Below, piece by piece: positions 45,122-54,345 of a stretch of DNA of 64,000 bases. Both the position numbers and the translations under genes were made by a program. Every line of letters starts with the position of its first letter. Positions within the stretch are counted from its first letter, which is position 1. The notes under the pieces were generated by a model. It worked only from the letters and a program-made list of their open reading frames with translations. It was not told where the DNA came from and did not search any database. This stretch comes from Acidaminococcus fermentans_A. Its GTDB lineage: Bacteria; Bacillota; Negativicutes; Acidaminococcales; Acidaminococcaceae. Location: the NCBI RefSeq assembly GCF_052216985.1, contig NZ_JBQOUY010000013.1:1-64000 (forward strand), read 5' to 3'.

Positions 45122-45598
45122 ATGGAAAATTTAGTAAAAGTATCGGATCGGATCAATAAGATTGTAAGCTATGTGGGTGCTGTTTGTTTTGTTGTACTTA
45201 TCTTTGCCTGTGTCTTACAGGTATTCTGCAGATTTATCTTGAATCATTCTCTGTCTTGGACGGAAGAACTGGCACGGTATGCTTTTATTTGGATGCATAT
45301 GATTGGAGCTTCCTTGCTTATTGGAAATGGAGGCCATGCAACGGTAACGGCTATCCTGGATTTACTGCATGGAGGATTGCGGAAGAGTGCAGACCTGTTC
45401 ATTGAGGCAGTAATCCTTATTGATGGGGTACTCATGACCTATGCTGGCACATACCTTTCTTATGCTTCTCGAACCAATTTGAGCACAGCGATGTCGGTCC
45501 CCATGTGGTGTATCAACTCATCAGTTGCTGTTGGAGGTGTCCTTTTGATCATCCAGGCTTTGGTGAAAATGCTTGTGCTCTGGAATGACAATAAGTAA
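45122..45598 (+). CDS. TRAP transporter small membrane subunit (DctQ)
   Basis: A 158-residue protein with four membrane segments. It carries the family core LSWTEELARYAFIWMHMIGA (about 41-60). ATG 45122 after GGGGAGAGCACA is chosen; an extension into dctP is not supported. It pairs with DctM, 20 bases downstream. Confidence 0.92.
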   Translation: MENLVKVSDRINKIVSYVGAVCFVVLIFACVLQVFCRFILNHSLSWTEELARYAFIWMHMIGASLLIGNGGHATVTAILDLLHGGLRKSADLFIEAVILIDGVLMTYAGTYLSYASRTNLSTAMSVPMWCINSSVAVGGVLLIIQALVKMLVLWNDNK

Positions 45599-45618
45599 CA
45601 GAGAAGGGGAGATTGAAT

Positions 45619-46908
45619 ATGAGTATAGTATTTGTTGTCCTTTTTGGACTGATGCTGATCGGTGTCCCTGTTGCCTTTGCTATTATGAGTTCCGGAGTTG
45701 CCTATCTGGCAATCACAGATACGAACGTAGCAGTTTTGGCACAGCGTATGGTCTATGGAATGAATTCCTTTACTTTGCTTGCCGTACCTCTATTTATTCT
45801 TGTAGGAAATTTAATGGACTTTGGCGGAATCTCTAGACGGTTGACAGACTGGGCGAAAAGTCTGCTTGGCTGGCTGCCTGGTGGCTTGGGTGTTGTTACG
45901 GTATTTAGCTGTGCAATTTTCGCGGCATTGACGGGTTCTGGACCGGCAACGGTAGCTGCTATCGGATCAATTATGCTTCCTGCTATGACCAAGGCAGGCT
46001 ACTCGAAAGAAACGAGCGCTGGGCTGGTTGCTTCTGCCGGGGCATTGGGGCCGATTATCCCTCCCTCCATTCCAATGATCGTCTATGGGGTAACGATGAA
46101 TCTTTCCATTCCTGCGATGTTCGTGGCTGGAATCATTCCTGGATTGGTGATTGCTGCAGCACTTTCCGTTGTAAATGTTATTTTTGCATACCGGAATCCA
46201 GAGGTCTTAAAATTTGCCGGAACTGTAAAATTTGATGGTGCTTATTGCTTGAAGATGTTTTGGAAAGCCTTAGGCGCATTGGGACTTCCTGTTTTGATCT
46301 TGGGAGGTATCTATGGCGGGATTTTTACTCCGACTGAATCTGCGGCTATCGGGATTGTCTATGCACTGATTTTAGGGTTTGCTTTGGGAGAATTAAAAGT
46401 CAAGGATCTTCCTAAAATCCTCATTTCCTCTCTAAAAACTTCTACAATGGTGAATTTCATCATTGCGGCAGCATCTTTGTTTTCCTGGGTCGTTTCCAAG
46501 AGCCAGATTGGTGTAACGATTTCTCAGGCCTTTATTTCTATAGTTGCAGGAAGCCGTACCATTTACTTATTGGCACTGGTCGTAATTCTGCTGATTGTTG
46601 GCTGTTTGATGGATAATATTGCGGCGACTCTTATCCTGGCACCCATTATGATCCCTGTTGGCATCAAACTGGGATGCAGCCCACTCCATCTTGGCATGCT
46701 GTTCTGTATTTGCTTGGTCGTAGGCTTCGTAACCCCTCCTTTTGGCTATAATCTGTTTACAGCCATTTCAATTTCAGGCCTTAACTTTAAACAGATTGTT
46801 CGAGGATCCTTACCTTTTTTAATGGTCGAAATTGCCCTCCTGTTTGTGTTTGCCTTTATTCCTGGAATCATTACTTGGCTTCCGGTTCTGATGGGATTTA
46901 AAATTTAA
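45619..46908 (+). CDS. TRAP transporter large membrane subunit (DctM)
   Basis: A 429-residue permease of the DctM family with about 12 hydrophobic segments. It shows AVPLFILVGNLMDFGGISRR, ALTGSGPATVAAIGSIMLPA and VVGFVTPPFGYNLF, all typical. Sodium-driven uptake in concert with DctP and DctQ. Start ATG 45619 rather than the TTG at 45613. Confidence 0.93.
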   Translation: MSIVFVVLFGLMLIGVPVAFAIMSSGVAYLAITDTNVAVLAQRMVYGMNSFTLLAVPLFILVGNLMDFGGISRRLTDWAKSLLGWLPGGLGVVTVFSCAIFAALTGSGPATVAAIGSIMLPAMTKAGYSKETSAGLVASAGALGPIIPPSIPMIVYGVTMNLSIPAMFVAGIIPGLVIAAALSVVNVIFAYRNPEVLKFAGTVKFDGAYCLKMFWKALGALGLPVLILGGIYGGIFTPTESAAIGIVYALILGFALGELKVKDLPKILISSLKTSTMVNFIIAAASLFSWVVSKSQIGVTISQAFISIVAGSRTIYLLALVVILLIVGCLMDNIAATLILAPIMIPVGIKLGCSPLHLGMLFCICLVVGFVTPPFGYNLFTAISISGLNFKQIVRGSLPFLMVEIALLFVFAFIPGIITWLPVLMGFKI

Positions 46909-46928
46909 GGATTACGGAATAAAATGTG

Positions 46929-46968
46929 AGAAAGCAGCTCTTCCTTGTGAGATGGGCTGCTTTTCTCT
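46929..46968 (+). terminator. Terminator of the TRAP operon
   Basis: GAGAAAGCAGC (46929-46939) pairs with GCTGCTTTTCTC, a T-rich right arm, 20 bases after the DctM stop. Confidence 0.75.
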
Positions 46969-47020
46969 ATAATGGGAAACAAGATGTATCATTTCTTTAG
47001 TTTATGGATGGGAGAATCTA

Positions 47021-47962
47021 ATGAAAATAGGATTTGAAGTTTTTTTGGTAGTGTGTGAAGAAATGAGCGTTACCCGGGCAGCCCGACGGCTTTTTATTAC
47101 CCAGCAGGCGGTCAGTGATCATATCAGACGGCTGGAAGAAAAATATGGGATCAGTCTTTTTCAGAGAAAACCAGATTTTCATCTTACAGCAGAAGGTGAA
47201 ATTATGCGCAGCAGTCTGCAGCAGATGAAAATTATGGAAAGGAATATGGAAAGGACACTCTCTTTTTATTCAAAAGGAAGTATGGGGAACTTTACAGTAG
47301 GAATCAGTACTTCCAGAGCTCCTATCATCCTGCCGCTGGTCTTGCCAGAGTTTTCACAGGAATTTCCCCTTGTCCATGTTTCTTTCGATGAAGAAGATAC
47401 ACAAATCTTAGAAGAGCGGTTGCGGCAGGGAAATATTGACTTTTTTATCGGGGTCAATACTACGCCTGATGATAATTTTGAAATCCATACGATTGCTTAC
47501 GATGAAATCATGCTCGTGATACCGGAAACCCTTTTGGAGCAGTATTTTTCTGCCGAACAAGTCAATTCAATGAAGGGAACTGCCGATTTGAGAGATTTTA
47601 CTGAGATCCCTTTTGTGTTGCCCAATTTCACCACAGGAAAAGTCAGCCATGTTATACAGGAATACCTTGCTTCACACCATGTGCAGCTAAATGTCCAGTA
47701 TAATATCAGCGACAGCGAAACCCAAATCGATATATGTTCAGCGGGACGGTGCGCCGCGATCTGCCCCCGTATGTTGTTGGGATATGTGGATCAGAACAAT
47801 CGCCTTGCTGGAACAAATGTCCAATTGAGGGTGTTTTCGCTGAAAGATATTTGGGAAAAATTAAGTATTGATTTGGTCATCCATAAAAGTGTCGTATATC
47901 CACCTTATGTGATACGTTTTATGGAATTGGTAAAAGAGAAGATTGGAACGCCGATGCATTGA
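47021..47962 (+). CDS. LysR-family transcriptional regulator
   Basis: A 313-residue LysR regulator beginning MKIGFEVFLVVCEEMSVTRA, with HTH AARRLFITQQAVSDHIRR. It follows the TRAP operon after a terminator and is convergent with the gamma-glutamyltransferase gene. A role in controlling the TRAP operon through the ACAAG/CTTGT sites is possible but unproven. Confidence 0.88.
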   Translation: MKIGFEVFLVVCEEMSVTRAARRLFITQQAVSDHIRRLEEKYGISLFQRKPDFHLTAEGEIMRSSLQQMKIMERNMERTLSFYSKGSMGNFTVGISTSRAPIILPLVLPEFSQEFPLVHVSFDEEDTQILEERLRQGNIDFFIGVNTTPDDNFEIHTIAYDEIMLVIPETLLEQYFSAEQVNSMKGTADLRDFTEIPFVLPNFTTGKVSHVIQEYLASHHVQLNVQYNISDSETQIDICSAGRCAAICPRMLLGYVDQNNRLAGTNVQLRVFSLKDIWEKLSIDLVIHKSVVYPPYVIRFMELVKEKIGTPMH

Positions 47963-47984
47963 TCCCACTTTCTATCGTAAGACA

Positions 47985-48020
47985 AGAGGCCTTGTGAACA
48001 GAAATGTCCACAAGGCCTCA
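47985..48020. terminator. Bidirectional terminator
   Basis: GAGGCCTTGTG (47986-47996) pairs with CACAAGGCCTC (48009-48019). It lies between convergent genes ending at 47962 and 48048. The CTTGTGAACA/TGTCCACAAG core recurs at 59972. Confidence 0.8.
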
Positions 48021-48047
48021 ATACTTATTATAAAATGATCGGTTTTC

Positions 48048-49763
48048 TTATTCCTGGCTTATTCCCTCCAACACTATATGGCCATCTGGCAGAAGAGCTC
48101 CACCACAGCCGTCTACTCGCTGTGTCCCAGCTGCGTAATACTCTCCATTTAGGCACATGACACTGTTGAGCATGGTACTCATGGCTTGATCCCTGGGAAC
48201 CTGTACAATGGTATGACCACGTTTCCGCAGCAGATTTAAAGTATCCTCTGAAATTCCCAGTTCCACTTCCAGCCCCTGTTTTTGTGTCTGGCAGTGGATG
48301 TAGGGAAGGCCCACCAGCCGCTCTGGTGTCAGGCCAAAATCAACTCCGTTGACAATTCCTTGTACAATGCCCGTGATAATCCGAGGACCTCCTGCAGCTC
48401 CAATGGCTAGGAAAGGCTTCCCATCCCGGCACACCATGGTGGGCGCCATACTGGACAAAGGTGTCTTTCCGCCGGCAATACTGTTGGCCATGCCATAGCT
48501 CAGGCCCTGACTGGTAATAGCCCCGGCTTCTGCGGAAAAGTCACTCATGGCATTGTTCAGGACGAAGCCTAATCCATCCACCACAATACCGCAGCCGAAC
48601 CAGTCACGGACGGTCTGAGTCTGGGAAAAGGCATTTCCCTCCTTGTCCATGACTACGAAATGGGACGTATTCCCAGGATAGTCTTTGGCGGCAATATTTT
48701 CTGCTGCTGCAAATTCTCCTGCAGCTTCCGTCATGAGTGCCGCCCGTTCCTCGGCAAACTTCTTGCTCACTAGGCGGTCCGTATCCACTTGGACAAAGTC
48801 TGGATCTCCCAGTGCCTGGCTTCGGTCAGCAAATCCCAATTTCATGGCTTCTGCCAGGGCATGGATTGTGGCAGCCGTATTCTGTCCCGTTTTTCTTACA
48901 TCTCGGGTTTCCAGGATATTCAGCATTTCCAGGACAGCACAGCCCCCGCTTGGCGGGCCAAAGGACACCACATCTGTCCCGTGATAGGAAGTGTGAAGGA
49001 CATGGCGGTATTTGGGCCGGTATTCCGTAAAATCTTCCAGGACAAAACAGCCGCCCCTTGCATTGATCAGATCCACCATCTGCCGGGCGGTCTTTCCGGT
49101 ATAAAAAGCATCAGCCCCTTTTTCTGCCAACTGTTCCAACAGTTTTCCGATTTCCGGATTGGTCTGTTTTTCCCCAAAACGGTATTGGCTGCCGTCCGGT
49201 TTCAGATACAATTTCCGGAAGGCAGCTGAAAGTCTCCGTTTCCGACGGACGGAATCATCCTCCATGGTCAAAGATTCCGTATACCCTGTGCCGAACCCTT
49301 CTTCTGCCAGGCGGATGGCTGGTGCTGTCACTTCCTTCCAGGTCAGAGTTCCATATTTTTCCAACACTTCTTCCAGTGTCCGCAACAGACCGGGAACGGT
49401 TACCGATTGTCCTCCCAGATCCTTCCATTCATCCTGGACTTCTCCATCTTTAATAAAGAGATTCGGACCGGCTGCTTTGGGAGCGATGCCTCGGCCGTCC
49501 AGAGCTATGAACCTGTTTTCTCTGGCCACATACAACAGGGAAAAGCATCCGCCTCCCAAACCAGAATGATGAGGTTCTACTACAGACAGAGCCAGGGAAA
49601 CTGCCACTGCCGCATCAAAGGCATTGCCGCCGTGTTTCAAGATTTCCAATCCCGCTCGGGTAGCATAGACACTATTGCTGCTGATGGCACCGCGGGATCC
49701 ATGAGCTACCGGCCGGCTCCAATAAGCGGGCCACATATAGATTCCTTTTTTTGTCTGGGTCAT
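48048..49763 (-). CDS. Gamma-glutamyltransferase family protein, no signal peptide
   Basis: A 571-residue Ntn-hydrolase precursor of the gamma-glutamyltransferase family. Thr366 in GNTSHFVVMDKEGNAFSQTQ is the expected self-cleavage point and nucleophile, dividing it into a large and a small chain. HHSGLGGGCF and PLSSMAPTMV are further signatures. Classical GGTs are exported, but this N-terminus (MTQTKKGIYMWPAYWSR) has no hydrophobic signal, so it should act in the cytoplasm. It overlaps the sodium symporter gene by ATGA (49760-49763), so the two are coupled. A frame extension to 50078 lies inside the symporter and is rejected. Confidence 0.88.
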   Translation of the reverse strand: MTQTKKGIYMWPAYWSRPVAHGSRGAISSNSVYATRAGLEILKHGGNAFDAAVAVSLALSVVEPHHSGLGGGCFSLLYVARENRFIALDGRGIAPKAAGPNLFIKDGEVQDEWKDLGGQSVTVPGLLRTLEEVLEKYGTLTWKEVTAPAIRLAEEGFGTGYTESLTMEDDSVRRKRRLSAAFRKLYLKPDGSQYRFGEKQTNPEIGKLLEQLAEKGADAFYTGKTARQMVDLINARGGCFVLEDFTEYRPKYRHVLHTSYHGTDVVSFGPPSGGCAVLEMLNILETRDVRKTGQNTAATIHALAEAMKLGFADRSQALGDPDFVQVDTDRLVSKKFAEERAALMTEAAGEFAAAENIAAKDYPGNTSHFVVMDKEGNAFSQTQTVRDWFGCGIVVDGLGFVLNNAMSDFSAEAGAITSQGLSYGMANSIAGGKTPLSSMAPTMVCRDGKPFLAIGAAGGPRIITGIVQGIVNGVDFGLTPERLVGLPYIHCQTQKQGLEVELGISEDTLNLLRKRGHTIVQVPRDQAMSTMLNSVMCLNGEYYAAGTQRVDGCGGALLPDGHIVLEGISQE

Positions 49764-51133
49764 ACTGCTTCCTTCTTTCCGGTCATCAAGGATACGATGA
49801 TCCCTACAGAATAAGTTACGATTACCACAGGGTATACTGCTTCCAACATATCCGTCAGTTTCAGGAGCATCCAGGCGACCCCCACGACCATTCCGCAGAG
49901 CATGCTCCAGAAGGCTCCCTGAGGAGTAATCTTCTTCCACATGATTCCGGCCAGGATGGAAAAGCTTACTGGTGCCGCAGCCACATGCTGCAGAGTCAGG
50001 AACAGGTTGGTCAGAGCGTTGCTGGGAATCAGGTTGGCTGGAAGCAGAGTCAGATACGCAAAGATGAAGGTGATCCACTTGGAAATCTTCAGAACTTGGG
50101 CATCATCTGCCTTGGGATTGATTTCTGTCTTGTACACATTGGTGATGATGGTACCGGTGGCCAACATCATGGTAGCCATAGTAGCCGCGATAATCATGGT
50201 AGCAAAAGCAAAGACCACGCCCGCAAACAGCGGACTGCTGAAAGCTTTGATGGCATAGGCAAAAGCCGTGGTCCCGTTCCCCAGATCAGCTCCAGAAGCT
50301 TTAGAGAACATACCGCAAAGAGCTGTCAGGATGCAGATAGGAGCAGCAATTACATACCCCAGGATGGACCCGGTCCGGGCCGCTTCTGGAGATTTGGCCG
50401 ACAGCAGAGGTTGCAGAACCGACTGCATCACTGCTGTACTGATGCACCCGCCTACGATCCAGGCAATGATCCGATGGGTAGGCATATTGTGCCAAGAGGC
50501 ATACTGGGTAGGCAGCTTGGCCAGCAATCCACTGTAGTTCCCGAATTTGGGAAGCGTGGTGAAGACAAAAGCCATCAGCAGGATATAGGTCCCGATGCAG
50601 ACCACCCGGCCAACAGCGGATGCACCCCGCATACCGGAAAAGCTGGTATAGACTACCGCAATGGTTACTCCAATCAGCATGGCCCAGCTGATGCTCAATC
50701 CTGGCAGTACAATCTGCACAATACTGGAAACCGTCTTCAGCTGGATGGGAATGTACAGGAACCCGTAAATAATCCAGGCGTAAGAATACAGCCGGGCCGT
50801 TTTCTGTCCAAATTTCAGCTGCAGATATTCCGGTACTGATTCGCTGGGCAGATTTTCCCGGATCATCTTGGCAAAAAAAGCAAGGAAGATAAAATAAAAA
50901 CTGCCCGCAATGGAATACCAGGCACCTGAAATGCCCAGATTGTATCCATTTTGAGCAGCTCCTACGATTGCCATGCCGCCAATCTGCCAGGCTGCAAAAA
51001 CACATCCCAGAGACCAGGCTCCCAAAGTACGGTCTCCCCCTGACCACTGACTGGCCGCCTTGATGCTGGAACCAGCATACACGCCGATACCAATAATCAG
51101 GCAAAAGGTAATGACCCAGATTGCCACCAACAT
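49760..51133 (-). CDS. Sodium:solute symporter (SSS family)
   Basis: A 457-residue permease with about 12-13 hydrophobic segments of the SSS (SLC5-like) family. The start MLVAIWVITFCLIIGIGVYAG leads into ASQWSGGDRTLGAWSLGCVF and an AAWQIGGMAIVGAAQNGY stretch typical of helix 1-2. The ATG follows AAGGGAGGGATTATT. The gene pair suggests import of a gamma-glutamyl compound that the coupled GGT-type enzyme cuts inside the cell. Confidence 0.88.
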   Translation of the reverse strand: MLVAIWVITFCLIIGIGVYAGSSIKAASQWSGGDRTLGAWSLGCVFAAWQIGGMAIVGAAQNGYNLGISGAWYSIAGSFYFIFLAFFAKMIRENLPSESVPEYLQLKFGQKTARLYSYAWIIYGFLYIPIQLKTVSSIVQIVLPGLSISWAMLIGVTIAVVYTSFSGMRGASAVGRVVCIGTYILLMAFVFTTLPKFGNYSGLLAKLPTQYASWHNMPTHRIIAWIVGGCISTAVMQSVLQPLLSAKSPEAARTGSILGYVIAAPICILTALCGMFSKASGADLGNGTTAFAYAIKAFSSPLFAGVVFAFATMIIAATMATMMLATGTIITNVYKTEINPKADDAQVLKISKWITFIFAYLTLLPANLIPSNALTNLFLTLQHVAAAPVSFSILAGIMWKKITPQGAFWSMLCGMVVGVAWMLLKLTDMLEAVYPVVIVTYSVGIIVSLMTGKKEAV

Positions 51134-51364
51134 AATAATCCCTCCCTTGAAAAATATGATTGCAGCAGCCTGCCTTGTGACAGACTGAAACAGCCGGATA
51201 CAGGAAATATGTTGATATATGCCCTAAATCTCATTAAAGAAATATATTTCTATTGCTTTAAAAGGATGATTTCAAACGCATTATCTCTTTGTTTCTTTCA
51301 GTATATCTGATTTTTTTCTGGATTTCAATGCTATTTATCATATTAATTTTACTTAAGTAATATA

Positions 51365-52033
51365 TTACTCTTTCCAATATTCAGGTAAGGTCCGGGCAAA
51401 AGAATTTTTTAAATGGGTTTCCATGGCCTTGTAGGCTTTCTTTTCATCTTTTTTGACAATGGCCTCGTATACTCTTTGATGTTCAGCGTACACTTTTCGA
51501 GCATCAATAGAATTGTTATAGACACTCTTTACTTCAAAACGGAGATAATGATCCAGTACCACATCCAGGAAACGGTAAAAGATTTTGTTGTGGGCAGCTT
51601 GGATCATAGCCCGGTGGAAGCTGTGGTCGATTCGGTACAGCCGTTGTCCGTCTTCCGATGGAAGACCTTCTTGGAGAGATGTCAGCAGACTGTTCATTTT
51701 CTGCAGGTCTGTTTCGCTGGCTCGTTGGGCTGCCAATTGGGCGCAGATGGGTTCCATGGTTATCCTGGCTTCCAGGATATCATGGGCTTTTTCATAGGAT
51801 ACTGGCTGAATCAACACCCCTCTGCCCCGGCAAAAAGTCACATAGCCATCAGTCTGGAGTTCCAACAGAGCTTCCCGAAGTGGTGTTTTGCTGATATCCA
51901 GTTCTCGGCAGATACTTTCCTGAGAATAGATGGCTCCAATTCGGAATCGGTTGAATAAAATGGCATCTTTGATTCGTTCATAAGCAATATCCTTATAAGA
52001 AAGTTTCTCTGCAGCTTCTTTTTTATGTTCCAT
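51365..52033 (-). CDS. GntR-family regulator, FCD subgroup
   Basis: A 222-residue regulator with HTH YSQESICRELDISKTPLREALLELQ and an FCD domain containing RIDHSFHRAMIQAAHN and the AEHQRVYEAIVKKDEKKA helix. ATG 52033 after AAAAGGAGGGCCCGTT is chosen; a longer frame to 52126 is rejected. It lies upstream of the symporter/GGT pair on the same strand with 231 bases between, and probably controls it. Confidence 0.88.
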   Translation of the reverse strand: MEHKKEAAEKLSYKDIAYERIKDAILFNRFRIGAIYSQESICRELDISKTPLREALLELQTDGYVTFCRGRGVLIQPVSYEKAHDILEARITMEPICAQLAAQRASETDLQKMNSLLTSLQEGLPSEDGQRLYRIDHSFHRAMIQAAHNKIFYRFLDVVLDHYLRFEVKSVYNNSIDARKVYAEHQRVYEAIVKKDEKKAYKAMETHLKNSFARTLPEYWKE

Positions 52034-52323
52034 AACGGGCCCTCCTTTTTTTACAACTGATTTTATTATAGCCGGTGCCGAAAGCCATGAAAAGTAGCAG
52101 CAATACCAAACTGAGAAGAGTGGCAATTCACCAGATTCATATGACTGTAGTGTAACGATTTCTTAGCCTAAAGAAATTAACATACGATTTTGGATTTGGC
52201 TGATGCCAAAAATCAGCTTGGAATTTTAGTCTCCAGACCAATGAAAAAATAACGGGGTTTGCTATAATGAAGTTAGAATTATTTGTCTATTCATTGACAT
52301 TTGTTGAAGAATGGGGTGAGGCG

Positions 52324-53148
52324 ATGAAACTGGTTACGCTGATGGACAACTGCGCTGGAGAGAATCTTGGCCTGAAGCATGAACACGGCCTGTCTTTCTA
52401 TGCCCAGTTCCCGGATGCAAAGGTCCTGTTCGATTTTGGACCGGGCCCGGACACAGTGGAAAATGCCCGGAAGCTGGATGTGCCTCTGGAAAACATCCAG
52501 TTTGCTGTGGGCAGTCATGGGCACTATGACCATGGGGGAGGATACCCGGCTTTTGTGGAAGCGGGGGTCCGGGCGCCTTTTGTGACCGGGAAGGGATATT
52601 TTACAGAAAAATATGCGGTGGAAGACATCCGGGCCACCTATCTGGGGGTTGGTTTCGACGAAAATTTCCTGGAAGAGAAGGGTATCCTCCACAAAGAGTG
52701 CAGCGGAGTGCTTCCGCTGTCACCTTCCGTTTCCGTGATGACAGGATTCCGGCGGAGCCATTCCTTCGAAACCATTCCGGAGCGGTTCCGGCTGCGTCAA
52801 GGTGAGGAATGGAAACCGGATTTCTTCGACGATGAGATCTGTTTGGTCCATCAGCTGAAGGAAGGGCTGTTCGTGTTGGTGGGCTGTTCCCATCCGGGAA
52901 TCTTGAACATCCTGTCTTCTGTACAGGAACAATACCGACAGCCCATCATCGGGGTGGCCGGCGGTACCCACTTGATGGAAGCTTCCGAAGCGCGGATCGG
53001 GGAAACCCTGGTGCAGATGAAGAAGTTCGGGATGAAATTGATCGGCTTCAACCACTGTACAGGGGAAACCTTCCGGGAACGGGTCAGGAAAGAACCGGAT
53101 CTCCATGCCATGTATCTCGGGGCTGGAGATACCTTATTCCTGGAATGA
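52324..53148 (+). CDS. Metallo-beta-lactamase-fold hydrolase
   Basis: A 274-residue MBL-fold protein. GSHGHYDHGGG (the HxHxDH site), GCSHPGILNI and GGTHLM supply metal ligands. Domain order resembles the group annotated as RFAP-synthase-like MBL proteins, whose true functions vary. ATG 52324 after GGGGTGAGGCG is used rather than the frame start at 52267. It is 10 bases before the CdaR gene, in an apparent operon with a GntP permease. It might hydrolyse a lactone or ester of the imported acid. Confidence 0.82.
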   Translation: MKLVTLMDNCAGENLGLKHEHGLSFYAQFPDAKVLFDFGPGPDTVENARKLDVPLENIQFAVGSHGHYDHGGGYPAFVEAGVRAPFVTGKGYFTEKYAVEDIRATYLGVGFDENFLEEKGILHKECSGVLPLSPSVSVMTGFRRSHSFETIPERFRLRQGEEWKPDFFDDEICLVHQLKEGLFVLVGCSHPGILNILSSVQEQYRQPIIGVAGGTHLMEASEARIGETLVQMKKFGMKLIGFNHCTGETFRERVRKEPDLHAMYLGAGDTLFLE

Positions 53149-53158
53149 AAGGAAGACT

Positions 53159-54334
53159 ATGAACCACTTGAAACAGACGGAATTTGCAGCTCTGGCCCAG
53201 GCTTTTGTAGAAGCGACATCTCCTCTGGTCAGTGGGCGGACCATCAACATCATGGCGGCGGATGGGACCATCTTGGCTTCTACAGAAAAGGAACGGATCG
53301 GGACCTATCATCATGGAGCCCGGCTGGCGGCGGAAACCGGAAAACCGGTGATCATCGATGCGCAGAATGTGAGCCGATATCCTGGGGCCAAAGAAGGCGC
53401 CAATCTGCCCATACTGGATAACGGACAGGTCATCGGGGTGGTGGGACTTTACGGAGAAGAAAAAGAAATCCGGGATGCGGCGAATCTGCTGGGGGTTTAT
53501 GTGACCCAGTTCTTCCGGCAGCAGAGGCAGTACCGGGAAAAGAAATCCCGCCAGAAAAACCGCACCCGTTTGCTGCAGATGCTGCTTTCCGGGATCCGGG
53601 AAGAAAATGATGAGGCCCGGAGCCTCTGCCGGGCGCTGGGACTGCAGCTGCAGCCGCCTTTTATACTGCTGGGGATCGGAGCGCAGCAGGACACGGAAAC
53701 GCTCCAGGACTTGGCAGAACAGATGGACAGTTGGTGGGAAACGGACCGGCTGCTCCGCCGAGGAAATCTTTTCGGGATGCCGGGCCAGATCCTGCTGGTG
53801 CTCCATTCTCTGGAAAAAGGGGAAAGGGAACGGCTCCGGAATGTAGGAGAAATCCGAGAGGGTCTCTTGGGAAAACTCCTGGATCAGGCAGAACGGAAAT
53901 CTTTTCTGAAGCTGGCGGCCAGCCATTGCTGCGGAACCTTGGAAGAACTGCCGGAAGCGGGAAGGGAAGTGGAGCTCCTTCTGGAGGAGGGGGAAGGAGC
54001 TGTTGCTTCTGCAGAAAATCCCCAAGATGCCGTTTGTTATCTCTTGGCCCGGATGGAAAACCATGGGGGTGGTGCCCTGGCCCGACGGAAACTCCATCAA
54101 CTGGAGCAGGAAGTCTCTCCTGACCAGGTACGGATGCTGCTGGATACGGCGCGGGCTTATTATGAGGAAGAAGGAGCTCTCCAGAAAGCGGCGGACAGAC
54201 TTGCCATCCACAAGAACACCCTGCAGTATCGGCTCCTCCGACTGTATGAAGGACTGGGCCTGGAGAATACTTCAGGGTTTGCCAGAGAATTTGTGATCCG
54301 TCTGCTGCTGGCAGAGAACAAGGGGAAAAAGTAA
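53159..54334 (+). CDS. CdaR-type (sugar diacid) transcriptional regulator
   Basis: A 391-residue regulator. The N-terminal diacid-recognition domain (about 1-130) includes SGRTINIMAADGTILASTEK, GTYHHGARLAAETG and VGVVGLYG-like blocks. The C-terminal PucR-type HTH is AADRLAIHKNTLQYRLLRLYE. CdaR in Escherichia coli activates genes for glucarate, galactarate and glycerate use. It is followed 11 bases later by a GntP permease, its likely target. Confidence 0.9.
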   Translation: MNHLKQTEFAALAQAFVEATSPLVSGRTINIMAADGTILASTEKERIGTYHHGARLAAETGKPVIIDAQNVSRYPGAKEGANLPILDNGQVIGVVGLYGEEKEIRDAANLLGVYVTQFFRQQRQYREKKSRQKNRTRLLQMLLSGIREENDEARSLCRALGLQLQPPFILLGIGAQQDTETLQDLAEQMDSWWETDRLLRRGNLFGMPGQILLVLHSLEKGERERLRNVGEIREGLLGKLLDQAERKSFLKLAASHCCGTLEELPEAGREVELLLEEGEGAVASAENPQDAVCYLLARMENHGGGALARRKLHQLEQEVSPDQVRMLLDTARAYYEEEGALQKAADRLAIHKNTLQYRLLRLYEGLGLENTSGFAREFVIRLLLAENKGKK

Positions 54335-54345
54335 GGAGGAGTATC

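Noticed and set aside
49764..50078. Upstream in-frame extension of the gamma-glutamyltransferase to 676 residues
   Set aside because: It lies inside the sodium symporter gene on another frame, does not resemble any GGT N-terminus, and ATG 49763 forms a proper ATGA overlap.
51357..51368. GTAATATATTAC palindrome at the end of a GntR gene
   Set aside because: Short, AT-only apart from its ends, overlaps the stop codon and has no second copy, so chance is likely.
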